In this document: one piece after another, positions 9,961 to 19,015 of the stretch
How positions within the stretch are numbered: position 1 is the stretch's first letter
Layout of the letters: each line of letters opens with the position of its first letter
Assembly (NCBI GenBank): GCA_946542925.1
Contig: CAMNLA010000006.1
Coordinates: 1-64,000, forward strand
Direction: 5' to 3'
DNA length: 64,000 nucleotides
Source: UBA4363 sp002393965
GTDB lineage: Bacteria > Bacteroidota > Bacteroidia > Bacteroidales > Paludibacteraceae
Position numbers and translations under genes: made by a program
Notes under the pieces: model-generated
Database searches by the model: none
What the model was told of the DNA's origin: nothing
The model's input: the letters and a program-made list of their open reading frames with translations, nothing else

Positions 9961-10545
9961 TCAATCTCGCTGAAGCAGAAACTCTGCTAATTTACGTATT
10001 GCCTTTCCCCGATGACTGATGTCATTTTTTACTTCTGCATCCAATTGAGCAAACGTTTCATCAAAACCGTCCGGCACAAAAATGGGATCATATCCAAACC
10101 CACCATCTCCACGTTTTTCTTCCAGGATTTTCCCTTCCACAACACCATCGAATAAAAATTCCTCTCCATTTAAGATCAGAGCCACCACCGTACGGAACCG
10201 AGCGTTACGATTACTCTTCGCCTTTAATTCACTTAACAGTTTCCGCATATTTGCCTGTGCGTCCTTTTCTTCACCTGCGTAACGAGCCGATCGGACTCCT
10301 GGTGCCCCGTTCAAAGCATCCACTTCCAGTCCTGTATCATCAGAAAAACAATCATAACCGTATTTCTCGTATATGTAACGAGCCTTTAGCAAAGCATTAC
10401 CTTCAAGAGTATGTGCGGTTTCCTGAATATCCTCATGACATCCTATCTCAGCAAGGCTATGTATCTCGAAACGACTATCTATGATAGCAGAAACCTCCTC
10501 CAATTTATGGGCATTGTTGGTTGCAAAGACTAATTTACGTTTCAT
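9961..10545 (-). CDS. rdgB: non-canonical purine NTP pyrophosphatase (RdgB/HAM1 family)
   Basis: A cytosolic house-cleaning enzyme that hydrolyses dITP, dXTP and related triphosphates to the monophosphates so that they are not built into DNA. The 194 residues match family length. Visible motifs are ATNNAHKLEEV at 8-18 (nucleotide binding), SDDTGLEVDALNGAPGV at about 68-84 with the catalytic Asp pair, GFGYDPIF near 148 and SHRGKA near 177. It sits between the envC-like gene (21 bp upstream) and porZ (32 bp downstream) in one transcriptional direction, and the presence of dut in the same run gives two nucleotide-sanitising enzymes in one operon. Confidence 0.93.
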   Translation of the reverse strand: MKRKLVFATNNAHKLEEVSAIIDSRFEIHSLAEIGCHEDIQETAHTLEGNALLKARYIYEKYGYDCFSDDTGLEVDALNGAPGVRSARYAGEEKDAQANMRKLLSELKAKSNRNARFRTVVALILNGEEFLFDGVVEGKILEEKRGDGGFGYDPIFVPDGFDETFAQLDAEVKNDISHRGKAIRKLAEFLLQRD

Positions 10546-10566
10546 CTCGATTTCCCTTTCAATTAA

Positions 10567-11847
10567 TTATTTACTCAACCACACTTCCGGATTCTGCAAG
10601 GCTGCATTTTTATACACCATAAAATACAATTCAGACCTATTCTCCTTTGAAGCATCCACATAAACCCGTCCCAATTTCTGACGAGATTTCACCTTTGTTC
10701 CACTTTGCACGTAAGCAGCACCTAAATTGGCATAGACCGTACGATAATTACCATGTTTAACAATAATCGCCGTATTGTTCCCCGGAATGGCAAAAACCTG
10801 TGTTACCTCTCCATCATAAACAGCACATGCATCAGCTCCCGAAGATGTCTGAATATATATGCCCTTATTATTTACCTGTACATGATCCAACACAGGATGG
10901 GGATGTAAACCAAAATGCCCTGTTATAACACCCTTCACAGGCCATGGCAACCTGCCCCTATTTGCTTCAAATCCCCCTGCAATCAATCCTTCCTCCTTAG
11001 TCATAGAAACGCTTGGAGCAGAGGAAGAAGCGGTTGATGATTTGCTGTCGGATGATTTTGCAGAAGCAGTCGATTTTTGTTTTGCTTTTCTTTCTGCGTC
11101 TGCTTTTGCCTTGGCACGTCGTTCGGCAGCAGCTATTTCAGCAGCAATCATATCATCCACTTTCTTATTCAATTGTGCTGCCTGTTTCTGTTGTTTTTCC
11201 AGCAACACCTTCAATTCCGACTCCTTCTTCGTCAAAGAGCTTAACATTTGTTCTTTTTTCTCTTGGGAACGTTGCAAATTCTGATGTTCTTGCTGCTTAT
11301 TTATCAATGTCTCAGATTTTGCATTTTTAGTTGCTATCAGAGCCTGCTGCTTGCCATTCAAGGCATCGGTCAGTTCCTGAATTTTCTGTGTTTGTTCCTT
11401 TCTATACCTGCTATATTGCTGCACATAACGCATACGTCTATATGCTTGGCTTACTGATTCAGAAGAAAAAACAAACATCAGCTGGCTACTACGTGTTTTA
11501 TGGTAATAGCCATGACGGATTAGTTTAGCATACTCGGCTTTTGCCTCTGAGAGTTGTGTCTCCAATTCAACTTTTTCCTTGTTTAGGACATTCAGATTTC
11601 GATCTAATAAAAAAACTTCTTCATTTAAAGACTTTATCAACGTCTGTCGTTCCGATATCTGCTTTTTCAAGACAGCCAGATTACTTACAGTATTTTTTTG
11701 GGTACGCTGATTCTCCCTAAGCAGACGATTAGTCATTTCAATATTTTGCTTTGCTTTCTGTTGTTTTTTCTTTAACTGCTTAAGCGTTTCTGCTTGAGAA
11801 AACAAAACAAGAAAACAAGAAAAAAGAATCAAAATAATACGATGCAT
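10567..11847 (-). CDS. EnvC-like murein hydrolase activator, degenerate M23/LytM domain
   Basis: A 426-residue exported protein: signal peptide (about 1-19), long coiled coil with Lys/Gln/Glu-rich heptads (about 20-225), low-complexity Ser/Ala/Lys linker (about 240-285) and a C-terminal LytM/M23 fold (about 300-425). The LytM metal ligands are not intact: the usual H-x-G-x-D site reads NNKGIYI and the usual Y-x-H-L-x reads YANLG. Loss of these ligands is known in E. coli EnvC, which activates amidases rather than cutting peptidoglycan itself, so an activator role in septal wall splitting is likely. It is 55 bp after the DUF4292 gene and 21 bp before rdgB. Confidence 0.85.
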   Translation of the reverse strand: MHRIILILFSCFLVLFSQAETLKQLKKKQQKAKQNIEMTNRLLRENQRTQKNTVSNLAVLKKQISERQTLIKSLNEEVFLLDRNLNVLNKEKVELETQLSEAKAEYAKLIRHGYYHKTRSSQLMFVFSSESVSQAYRRMRYVQQYSRYRKEQTQKIQELTDALNGKQQALIATKNAKSETLINKQQEHQNLQRSQEKKEQMLSSLTKKESELKVLLEKQQKQAAQLNKKVDDMIAAEIAAAERRAKAKADAERKAKQKSTASAKSSDSKSSTASSSAPSVSMTKEEGLIAGGFEANRGRLPWPVKGVITGHFGLHPHPVLDHVQVNNKGIYIQTSSGADACAVYDGEVTQVFAIPGNNTAIIVKHGNYRTVYANLGAAYVQSGTKVKSRQKLGRVYVDASKENRSELYFMVYKNAALQNPEVWLSK

Positions 11848-11902
11848 ATAGGTGTATCTCCTTTACTCATTAGATCAGAATATGAATTTCCTACCCTTCA
11901 TT

Positions 11903-12745
11903 TTAAAAATTAAAGAGATCATTCGGACTATCCACACGACTGTATTTCTGTTTTTGCGTCACATTAAACTTCACAGGCTTATTAAATTCAGCCGTTTTTA
12001 CCGTAATATCCAAAAATCCTGTTGACTTTCCCCGTTCAGCATTTACATTGATCACATATGGAAACTTCACTCCGCCCTTCTCCGAAAAATCACTATAAAG
12101 ACATTTCATCTTGACATTTCTATAGTTTACCTGGGCCTTCGTAATACTTCCACTTTTATCCACATCGAACTGGTGGGCATACCCTGCCTCATTTGCTGCC
12201 GCGACCAACTGGACACCCATATCAAGATCTTTTGCCGCCAAATGTTTCAAACATTCAGAGCTTGTAGTCGATCTTTCACCAATCAGGAAGAGACGATTCA
12301 ACAAAAGTGCTTGCAAATCTTGAAACTCCATCGTCACACCAAAAGTTTTTGACAAATAAGAGAGGTCTGTCTGATAGAACTTGCCTTGAATCTTGTTTAC
12401 AATAACAACATTCTTCGGAGTAATTTCCATACGAACAGCTTCTATTCCCATCACCGGATTAATACAGATCTGTATCAGGCTATCCTTTTTAATTTTCATC
12501 GTAGCCGGTGAAGAAAGGTTGCGTCCATCCGCATTCATACGAACCGTCACTTTCATGTTCGCCGTGTTAATCTTCGGTTCATAAAGCCGAAAACTCACTT
12601 TCTTCTCGTGCGGTTTCGTTACAATCCCCATTGAATCTACTTGGGATGTATTTTGGTGCATTCGTCCAGAACGACAGGAAGGCAACCATAACGCCAATAC
12701 TATCACAGACGAAATTAAGAAGGCTTGTTTTTTTCTATTCCTCAT
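11903..12745 (-). CDS. DUF4292 family lipoprotein
   Basis: A 280-residue lipoprotein of unknown function. I start it at the ATG at 12745, because this gives MRNRKKQ, a hydrophobic stretch and a lipobox ending LPSC with the lipid-bearing Cys24; the longer reading frame adds 19 residues that fit no signal peptide. The remainder looks beta-rich, as expected of the DUF4292/LolA-like group, so a periplasmic lipid or lipoprotein handling role is possible but not shown. It overlaps the end of the TPR gene by 11 bp, which indicates translational coupling. The TPR-DUF4292-EnvC order is, from memory, widely kept in Bacteroidales. Confidence 0.82.
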   Translation of the reverse strand: MRNRKKQAFLISSVIVLALWLPSCRSGRMHQNTSQVDSMGIVTKPHEKKVSFRLYEPKINTANMKVTVRMNADGRNLSSPATMKIKKDSLIQICINPVMGIEAVRMEITPKNVVIVNKIQGKFYQTDLSYLSKTFGVTMEFQDLQALLLNRLFLIGERSTTSSECLKHLAAKDLDMGVQLVAAANEAGYAHQFDVDKSGSITKAQVNYRNVKMKCLYSDFSEKGGVKFPYVINVNAERGKSTGFLDITVKTAEFNKPVKFNVTQKQKYSRVDSPNDLFNF

Positions 12746-14459
12746 GATAAACTCCTGTTTTAATCTTCTTCTCCAATAGGGTTGATCTATTCCCCATGTC
12801 ATAAGATTTCTTCCACCATTGAATCGCCTCTTCCTGCTTTCCTATTTTAGAAAGGATATCTCCATAGTGTTCTGCAATAACTTCGTTATCAGCTCCACCC
12901 TTATCAACAGCCTGTTTGATATAGAGTTCAGCCATCACAAAATTTTCCTGGACGAAAAAGACCCACGCATATGTATCCAAAAATGAAATATTATTCGGGT
13001 CATACTGAAGCGCCGCTCCACTCATTTTTTCAGCTTTGGCAAGCTGTTCCTTGCGTACAGCTAAAAAATACGCATAATTGTTTAACATCAGCGGGTTGTG
13101 CGGATTTGACTGATAACTATCTTCATAGTAGCCAAATGCCGTTGCATAGTCCTGTTCAGTAGCATAAATATCACCGAGTAACATTTCCGCTTCCGCCTTT
13201 ATGCTTGCCTTCTGTTCCGGTCGTGACAGTTCAATACATTTCTTAAATAATCCCTTTGCCTCGTCCCTCTTTTGATGGCTGTATGCATACAAGGCCTTCA
13301 CGTAAACAAACGTAGCTTCTTCTGGCATTATATTCTGCGCAGAATCACAAGTCCTTATTGCATTGACAGAATCCTTTTTGTATTCATAAATATCAATGAT
13401 TGAAGCCCATGCCGTTACATTCTGCGGATTGATGCGTACTATTTCCTGAAATTCCCGAAGGGATTCGTCATACTTCTTCTGCATCATCAACAACGTAACA
13501 TAAGTCTGATGTGTCATTTCATCATTCGGATATTGTCGAAGCAGACGTTTTAGGCTCGTCTCTGTGGTATGAATACTAGCATTTGGAGTCGCCAAATACT
13601 GTTGAAGATATCCTGTCTTCTGCATCAAAGTCAAAGAAGAATCCAACATAGCCTGTGTGAGCATCGAATCCGCTAAGGCAGAGTCACCTTTGGCTCTGTA
13701 GAGTTCAGTCTGTGTCGGAAACAATGATTCATTATGCGGGTCCATCACTCTAACCTCATCCAGAACTTTCTGAGCTTGCGTCATGTCCCCTTCATAAATA
13801 AAGGACTGAGCCAAAGCCAGTTTATAGTCATAATTATTCGGATATTTTTTCGACAAGCGTTGCAATTCTTTTCTTGCCCGTCTATTATCCTGCATAGCAG
13901 AATATATCTGGGCTTTCCGGAAAGAAGTAAACTCATTGATATCGTTCTTTTTTTCCAAACGGTTCAGGACTTCGACAGCTTTATCCGGTCTTCTTTGCTG
14001 CAAATACAAATTGGATAATTTATAGTCTATGTCATCCAAGTCCTTGCGTTGCTCCGCCATATTTTCATAGACCCCAATAGCCCCATCAAGATCATTGTTT
14101 CGGAGTAGATTTGAAGCCACTGCTGCCTTATACATAAAATTGTCGGGCTCTAAAAGCAGAGCTCTCTGTGCAAAACGCAAAGCATTCTGTTCGTCATCCA
14201 CCAGAGCATAAACTTTAGAAAATTCAAATGCCAAAGCAGCACTTTGGGGGTCAATATAATAACACTCTGTCAACAAATCCGCAGCCTGATCCGGATGTCC
14301 TGCCAACCGTTGTCTTACTGCCTCAGCGAAGAAGTAGTCGAACTTGTGAGCGAAAGGATCATATTCAGGACGAGCATCTTCATTCTTAACAGATGAGAAT
14401 ACAAGTGCAGATCCGGTCTGTAACAAAATCAGAAGTAACAGGATGAATCTTCTTTCCAT
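12735..14459 (-). CDS. tetratricopeptide repeat protein, exported
   Basis: A 574-residue protein with a signal peptide (MERRFILLLLILLQTGSALVFSS) and a series of 34-residue TPR units through the rest of the chain (for example segments ending ALLLEPDNF, VRINPQNVTAW, SYQSNPHNPL and ALQYDPNN). TPR arrays serve as protein-binding scaffolds; this one is probably periplasmic or outer-membrane associated. It follows dut by 35 bp and overlaps the DUF4292 lipoprotein by 11 bp, so the two probably work together. No partner can be identified from sequence alone. Confidence 0.87.
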   Translation of the reverse strand: MERRFILLLLILLQTGSALVFSSVKNEDARPEYDPFAHKFDYFFAEAVRQRLAGHPDQAADLLTECYYIDPQSAALAFEFSKVYALVDDEQNALRFAQRALLLEPDNFMYKAAVASNLLRNNDLDGAIGVYENMAEQRKDLDDIDYKLSNLYLQQRRPDKAVEVLNRLEKKNDINEFTSFRKAQIYSAMQDNRRARKELQRLSKKYPNNYDYKLALAQSFIYEGDMTQAQKVLDEVRVMDPHNESLFPTQTELYRAKGDSALADSMLTQAMLDSSLTLMQKTGYLQQYLATPNASIHTTETSLKRLLRQYPNDEMTHQTYVTLLMMQKKYDESLREFQEIVRINPQNVTAWASIIDIYEYKKDSVNAIRTCDSAQNIMPEEATFVYVKALYAYSHQKRDEAKGLFKKCIELSRPEQKASIKAEAEMLLGDIYATEQDYATAFGYYEDSYQSNPHNPLMLNNYAYFLAVRKEQLAKAEKMSGAALQYDPNNISFLDTYAWVFFVQENFVMAELYIKQAVDKGGADNEVIAEHYGDILSKIGKQEEAIQWWKKSYDMGNRSTLLEKKIKTGVYHEE

Positions 14460-14494
14460 AGCCCTATAAATAAGAATGTTACTTATGGGTTTTA

Positions 14495-14938
14495 TTATTT
14501 TTCCCCTGTGTGGCCAAAACCACCAGTCCCTCGTTCGGTTTCATCCAATGTTTCAACCTCCAGCCACTCTACCTGAGAATGTCGAGCAACTACCATTTGA
14601 CAGATACGCTCTCCATCCACTACCTCAAACGGCTCATGAGAAAGATTGATAAGAATCACACCTATCTCCCCTCTATAATCGGCATCAATAGTACCTGGAG
14701 AATTGAGAACAGTGATTCCCTTCTTCAATGCCAAACCGCTACGAGGACGAATCTGAGCTTCAAAGCCTTGCGGCAAGGAAAGAAACAATCCAGTCGGTAT
14801 TAGTTTACGTTCCATCGGCTGCAACACTATCGGCTCGTCTAAGTTAGCACGCAAATCCATTCCCGCAGAAAGATCCGTTGCATAAGCAGGTAGCTGATGT
14901 TTCGAACGATTGATTACTTTAATCTTTTGGAATTCCAT
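14495..14938 (-). CDS. dut: dUTP diphosphatase
   Basis: Converts dUTP to dUMP and pyrophosphate, keeping uracil out of DNA and supplying dTMP synthesis. The 147-residue chain is the normal trimeric dUTPase size and all five motifs are present: GMDLRA at 26-31, RPRSGLA at 64-70, GTIDADYRGE at 82-91, ERICQMVV at 110-117 and the C-terminal RGTGGFGHTG at 136-145 that closes over the active site. It starts 10 bp after aroB and ends 35 bp before the TPR gene. Confidence 0.96.
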   Translation of the reverse strand: MEFQKIKVINRSKHQLPAYATDLSAGMDLRANLDEPIVLQPMERKLIPTGLFLSLPQGFEAQIRPRSGLALKKGITVLNSPGTIDADYRGEIGVILINLSHEPFEVVDGERICQMVVARHSQVEWLEVETLDETERGTGGFGHTGEK

Positions 14939-14948
14939 AACATTATCA

Positions 14949-16016
14949 TTAAAGTCCTACCGAGTCTCTATAAAAATCCAATGACTCATTGATAAGATTC
15001 GCATTTACATGCTGATTGATTTGAATTTGTCCTATATCGGACAATAAGGTGAAGTTTATTTCTCCTTTTTCATCATTTTTTTTGTCGTGGAGCATCAAGC
15101 CATGAATTCGGTCATAATCATCGCAAGAGATATTTAAAGATCCGTAGGTTTCTCGAATGATACTTACAGCTTGACGCAAAACAGGTTTCGGAAACCCTAA
15201 CAGAACATGCGAGATGTAGAGTTCTGAGATGATTCCCCATGCTACGGCATATCCATGCAAAGCCGGTGTTTTTTTCTCGTGTGAGACTGTTTCAAAAGCG
15301 TGACCAAACGTATGACCAAAATTCAGAGCTTTGCGAATATTCTTCTCATACGGATCCTTTTCCACAATCCTTTCCTTTACAGCAATAGAACGGCCTATCA
15401 ATCCTTTCAACTCCATTAAATCAAATCTTTCTCGATCAAAAGAGACCAATTTATTCCATTCATCGTAAGAGGAAATCAATCCATGCTTCAACATCTCTGC
15501 AAAGCCAGACACACGATTCGAATAATCCAAAGTGGAAAAGAAGCGGGTATCTATGATGACCGCATCAGAGGAATTGATAACCCCTATTTCATTCTTCAAT
15601 CCATTGAAATTAACACCGTTTTTCCCACCAATAGCAGCATCAACAGCACCAAGCAACGTCGTTGGAATATTAATATAAGACATACCGCGTTTGAAGGTCG
15701 AAGCCGCAAAACCACCAAGATCCGTCACCATACCTCCTCCCAGATTCAACAATAACGATTTACGAGTTGCTCCCTTTTCGCTCAGAAACATCCATACATC
15801 AGACAATGTATCAACATGTTTGTGAGCATCTCCAGCACCAATCACACAAACGGGACATGATCTCAATCGGTCATAACTATCTAAAAGATAGGGTAAACAT
15901 AGACTATACGTTTTTTCATCACATAAGATAAAAATATCATCTAAAGACCGATTGGCCAGCAAGCGGCTCAAATCGTCTCCCAAATTGTCGGACAGAACAA
16001 TTTCTTGTTTACTCAT
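14949..16016 (-). CDS. aroB: 3-dehydroquinate synthase
   Basis: Second step of the shikimate pathway: DAHP to 3-dehydroquinate, using NAD+ and a divalent metal. The 355 residues match family size. Motifs seen are GGGMVTDLGGF at 93-103 (nucleotide binding), IPTTLLGAVDAAIGGKNGVN at about 117-136, and GHTFGHAFE further on with metal-binding His residues. It seems to be the first gene of a run reaching parE at 5.6 kb. Another shikimate enzyme gene, aroK, lies at 39.5 kb. No clear Bacteroidota-type promoter is seen in the 104-bp gap upstream. Confidence 0.95.
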   Translation of the reverse strand: MSKQEIVLSDNLGDDLSRLLANRSLDDIFILCDEKTYSLCLPYLLDSYDRLRSCPVCVIGAGDAHKHVDTLSDVWMFLSEKGATRKSLLLNLGGGMVTDLGGFAASTFKRGMSYINIPTTLLGAVDAAIGGKNGVNFNGLKNEIGVINSSDAVIIDTRFFSTLDYSNRVSGFAEMLKHGLISSYDEWNKLVSFDRERFDLMELKGLIGRSIAVKERIVEKDPYEKNIRKALNFGHTFGHAFETVSHEKKTPALHGYAVAWGIISELYISHVLLGFPKPVLRQAVSIIRETYGSLNISCDDYDRIHGLMLHDKKNDEKGEINFTLLSDIGQIQINQHVNANLINESLDFYRDSVGL

Positions 16017-16120
16017 TATTGATTCTTGGCTGGGTATTATATAAAACCTTTAATATTTTCGTCTAAACACACAACACACATAGTTAACCCTCGCGCTCTT
16101 GCCTCTATAGATTAGGTAAA

Positions 16121-16810
16121 TTATTTGCGTTGACTATTCAGAATAATTTTTCTCAGTTCTTCGCATCCTTCAGTGGCCACTTTCTGTATGAAAATCACGT
16201 CTCGGTAAGAATTTACAGGTTTGGGATCTATCAGATAAATCGGAACATCCATAGGGACATAATTCAACAGTCCAGCTGCGGGATACACATTAAGAGACGT
16301 ACCAATCACCACAAAAATCTCTGCATGACGAACAATCTCCACCGCCTCAGAGAACGCAGGAACGTCCTCCTCGAAAAAGACAATGTACGGACGAGCCTGC
16401 GTCCCATTGATGGTATCTCCCAGACGTATCGGGTCGTACCCTATGTCCACCACTTTACGTTTGGACATATCGCACGCCTTTGTCAATTCGCCATGCAAAT
16501 GCAATACATAGGAACTTCCAGCGCGTTCGTGAAGATTGTCCACATTCTGCGTGATGATTTGCACCTGAAAATCTTTTTCCAACCCCGCCAACAGTTCATG
16601 TCCCCGATTTGGTTTTGCTTTCTGCAGATCACGTCGCAAACCATTATAAAACTCCAGCACCAGCTCGGGATTATTTTCCAAAGCACGTGGAGTACAAACG
16701 TCTTCGACTCTGTACTTTTCCCACAAACCATTGCTATCCCGAAAGGTACTGAATCCACTTTCAGCACTCATTCCAGCCCCTGTCAAGACAACAATTTTCT
16801 TCTTTGGCAT
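16121..16810 (-). CDS. Sir2-family NAD-dependent deacylase, zinc-tetrad-less
   Basis: A 229-residue sirtuin. It has the NAD-binding GAGMSAESGF at 11-20, TFRDSNGLW at 22-30, TQNVDNLHERAG at 87-98 and the catalytic His106 (LHLHGEL). Two departures stand out. The structural zinc module is absent: where a Cys-x2-Cys pair and a second pair are expected after LHGEL there is only Cys113. Also, the Tyr-x-x-Arg pocket that lets E. coli CobB remove succinyl groups reads Y55-N-G-L58. It is therefore a sirtuin whose acyl preference is uncertain, perhaps deacetylation or another acyl group. It stands alone between aroB and the efflux genes. Confidence 0.87.
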   Translation of the reverse strand: MPKKKIVVLTGAGMSAESGFSTFRDSNGLWEKYRVEDVCTPRALENNPELVLEFYNGLRRDLQKAKPNRGHELLAGLEKDFQVQIITQNVDNLHERAGSSYVLHLHGELTKACDMSKRKVVDIGYDPIRLGDTINGTQARPYIVFFEEDVPAFSEAVEIVRHAEIFVVIGTSLNVYPAAGLLNYVPMDVPIYLIDPKPVNSYRDVIFIQKVATEGCEELRKIILNSQRK

Positions 16811-16876
16811 ACTTCCCTTCTCTGATTTTAAACAACCATCACACCAACGTTATGCGACAGTCATTTGATTAACTAA

Positions 16877-16884
16877 CAAAGTTA
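16877..16884 (-). promoter_or_regulatory. candidate -7 box (TAACTTTG) for the sirtuin gene
   Basis: On the minus strand the bases read TAACTTTG, a full match to TAnnTTTG, about 67 bp upstream of the sirtuin start. It overlaps a small palindrome CTAAC-AAA-GTTAG. No -33 TTTG is present at the usual distance, so support is partial. Confidence 0.4.
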
Positions 16885-17029
16885 GCAAAATTCCTCAATT
16901 TCCGACTTTCACTGCGGTTAAAATCGCACCAGACTTATAGAACATCTCATCCATCTCCTTTGCTCTTCTCTTTCAAAAGGGACAGAAAGTCACTGTACGG
17001 CCTCGCACGTCAGCAGAAACAAGCCATTA

Positions 17030-18250
17030 TTATTCGTAGCGAATAGCATCAATTGGATTCAGGGAAGAAGCCTTCCGCGCTGGATACCAGCCAAAGAAAA
17101 TCCCAGTAACAGTACAAACACCAAAACTCAGCAGGACACTCCAAGGTTGTACAAACACCGGCCATTGGGCAACAACATTAATAAGTATCGCACAAAATAC
17201 ACCCAATAAAACCCCTATGACACCACCAGTAATGGAGATGATAACGGCCTCAACAAGAAACTGAGAGAGTATGTCCCGACTGCGCGCACCGACCGACATG
17301 CGAAGTCCTATTTCCTTCGTTCGTTCCGTCACAGAAACATACATGATGTTCATAATGCCTATACCACCAACCAGTAGTGAAATTCCCGCAATACACGACA
17401 ACAAAATCGTCAACAAATCTGTCGTAGAATTCATCATCGAAGACAGTTCCTGTTGAGACCGAATTGTGAAGTTGTCTTCCCCATCTACTTTAATCTTGTG
17501 CGTATATCGCAACACCTCCGTGATCTCCTCCACTGCTTCTTCCGTTCTTCTTTCGGAAACGGCAGAACATACTATCTGCTGTAAATAAGTTACAGACAGT
17601 ATACGCTTCATAACAGTAGTGTAGGGCGCCAGGACAATATCATCCTGATCCCTGCCCATTGCATTGTATCCCTTCGACTTCAGCACTCCTGTAATACGGA
17701 ATGGGATTGAATTGAATCGGATGATTTTCCCAATGGGATCGTTCCCGTCCGGAAAGAGATTTTCCACCACCGTTTTTCCAACGACACATACTTTCGCAGC
17801 CGTCCGAATATCCTGTTCAGAGAAATAATCTCCTTCGCTTATTTGATATTGCCGAATAGACAGGTAATCAAGACCTACGCCCTGCAACGACGAAGGAGAA
17901 TTATTATTCCCATTGATCAACTGTCCGCTTGATGAAACCAAAGGGCTGACTGCTACGACAGATGTCACTTGTTTTCTTATCGTCTCGTAATCCTCCAATT
18001 TCAATGTCTGCATGGAACTTGCATCCTGACGAACTCCACCTCTGGTATCGGCTCCTGGCTGGATCATAATCATATTGCTTCCCATTTCCGATATCTGTTG
18101 TTGGATGCTGCGTTTGGATCCCTGACCAATGGCCAGCATCGTTATCACAGAAGCCACACCTATTATGATGCCCAGCATTGTCAGGAAAGATCGAAACTTA
18201 TTATTCCCCAATGCTCTCAAAGATATTTTCAGAAGATTACCAAAATTCAT
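17030..18250 (-). CDS. MacB-type ABC transporter permease
   Basis: A 406-residue permease with the MacB layout: one N-terminal membrane segment (about 18-40), a large periplasmic MacB core domain (about 45-275), then three C-terminal membrane segments with the FtsX/MacB block containing GGIGIMNIMYVSVTERTKEI and GARSRDIL. I start it at the ATG at 18250 (MNFGNLLKISLRAL); a TTG start three codons upstream is possible. Such permeases use mechanotransmission to push substrates through a MacA-TolC channel. The gene lies 21 bp after its ATPase gene and completes a tolC-macA-ATPase-permease operon. The substrate (antibiotic, toxin, peptide or lipid) cannot be read. Confidence 0.92.
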   Translation of the reverse strand: MNFGNLLKISLRALGNNKFRSFLTMLGIIIGVASVITMLAIGQGSKRSIQQQISEMGSNMIMIQPGADTRGGVRQDASSMQTLKLEDYETIRKQVTSVVAVSPLVSSSGQLINGNNNSPSSLQGVGLDYLSIRQYQISEGDYFSEQDIRTAAKVCVVGKTVVENLFPDGNDPIGKIIRFNSIPFRITGVLKSKGYNAMGRDQDDIVLAPYTTVMKRILSVTYLQQIVCSAVSERRTEEAVEEITEVLRYTHKIKVDGEDNFTIRSQQELSSMMNSTTDLLTILLSCIAGISLLVGGIGIMNIMYVSVTERTKEIGLRMSVGARSRDILSQFLVEAVIISITGGVIGVLLGVFCAILINVVAQWPVFVQPWSVLLSFGVCTVTGIFFGWYPARKASSLNPIDAIRYE

Positions 18251-18271
18251 GACTAACAATTAAGAGAAAAC

Positions 18272-19009
18272 CTAATCTTCTATCGGAAGAGAGGCGAGCA
18301 TAGCCGCCGCATCTGCCACATCCGAATTAAAACTATCTTCCATAACACGTCCGTCACGAAGAAAAATATTTCGTGTGCTATATCGTGAAAGTTCAGGATT
18401 GTGCGTCACAAAAATAATGGTTCGTCCTTCGGCATGAAGTTTCTGGAACAAGACCATGATCTCAAAAGAGGTTCGTGTATCCAAGTTACCCGTTGCCTCA
18501 TCCGCCAAAACAACAGAAGGATTATTGACCAAAGCACGTGCGATGGCCACCCTCTGCATCTGACCACCCGACATCTGGTTGCTCATATGATCGAGACGAT
18601 TTCCAAGTCCAACATCCTGTAGAGCCTTCACCGCACGGTCTCTCCTTTCTACACTACTAACCGAAGGATTATACATCAAGGGCAGTTCAACATTTTCCAC
18701 GGCAGTTGTCTTTGTCAGCAAATTATAGTTCTGGAATACAAAACCGATTTTTCGATTGCGAAGAACCGCCCGTTCATCACGGCTCATTTCACCTACAGAA
18801 TTCCCATCCAAAAGATAGGAGCCGGAAGTCGGTGTATCAAGGCATCCGAGTATATTCAACATCGTTGACTTTCCACTTCCAGACGTCCCCATGATAGTCA
18901 CGAACTCTCCTTTCATGATATCGAAGGACACTCCTTTCAGTGCGTGCACCGTCTCGTTCCCAACGATAAAGTCACGATGGATATCTTTCAGAGAAATAAC
19001 CGTTGCCAT
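18272..19009 (-). CDS. MacB-type ABC transporter ATP-binding protein
   Basis: A 245-residue ATPase of the LolD/MacB class that powers the adjoining permease. The Walker A GTSGSGKST is at 41-49, the signature MSGGQ at 146-150, Walker B VVLADEAT near 166-173 and the switch His at 203 (VTHNP). Unlike E. coli MacB, the ATPase and permease are separate polypeptides here. It starts 6 bp after the macA-like gene stop. Confidence 0.94.
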   Translation of the reverse strand: MATVISLKDIHRDFIVGNETVHALKGVSFDIMKGEFVTIMGTSGSGKSTMLNILGCLDTPTSGSYLLDGNSVGEMSRDERAVLRNRKIGFVFQNYNLLTKTTAVENVELPLMYNPSVSSVERRDRAVKALQDVGLGNRLDHMSNQMSGGQMQRVAIARALVNNPSVVLADEATGNLDTRTSFEIMVLFQKLHAEGRTIIFVTHNPELSRYSTRNIFLRDGRVMEDSFNSDVADAAAMLASLPIED

Positions 19010-19015
19010 AAGTAT

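Noticed and set aside
16130..16825. 231-residue open frame on the plus strand
   Set aside because: It is the exact antisense of the sirtuin gene, whose catalytic motifs are intact; the translation is rich in His, Gln and Ile with no domain.
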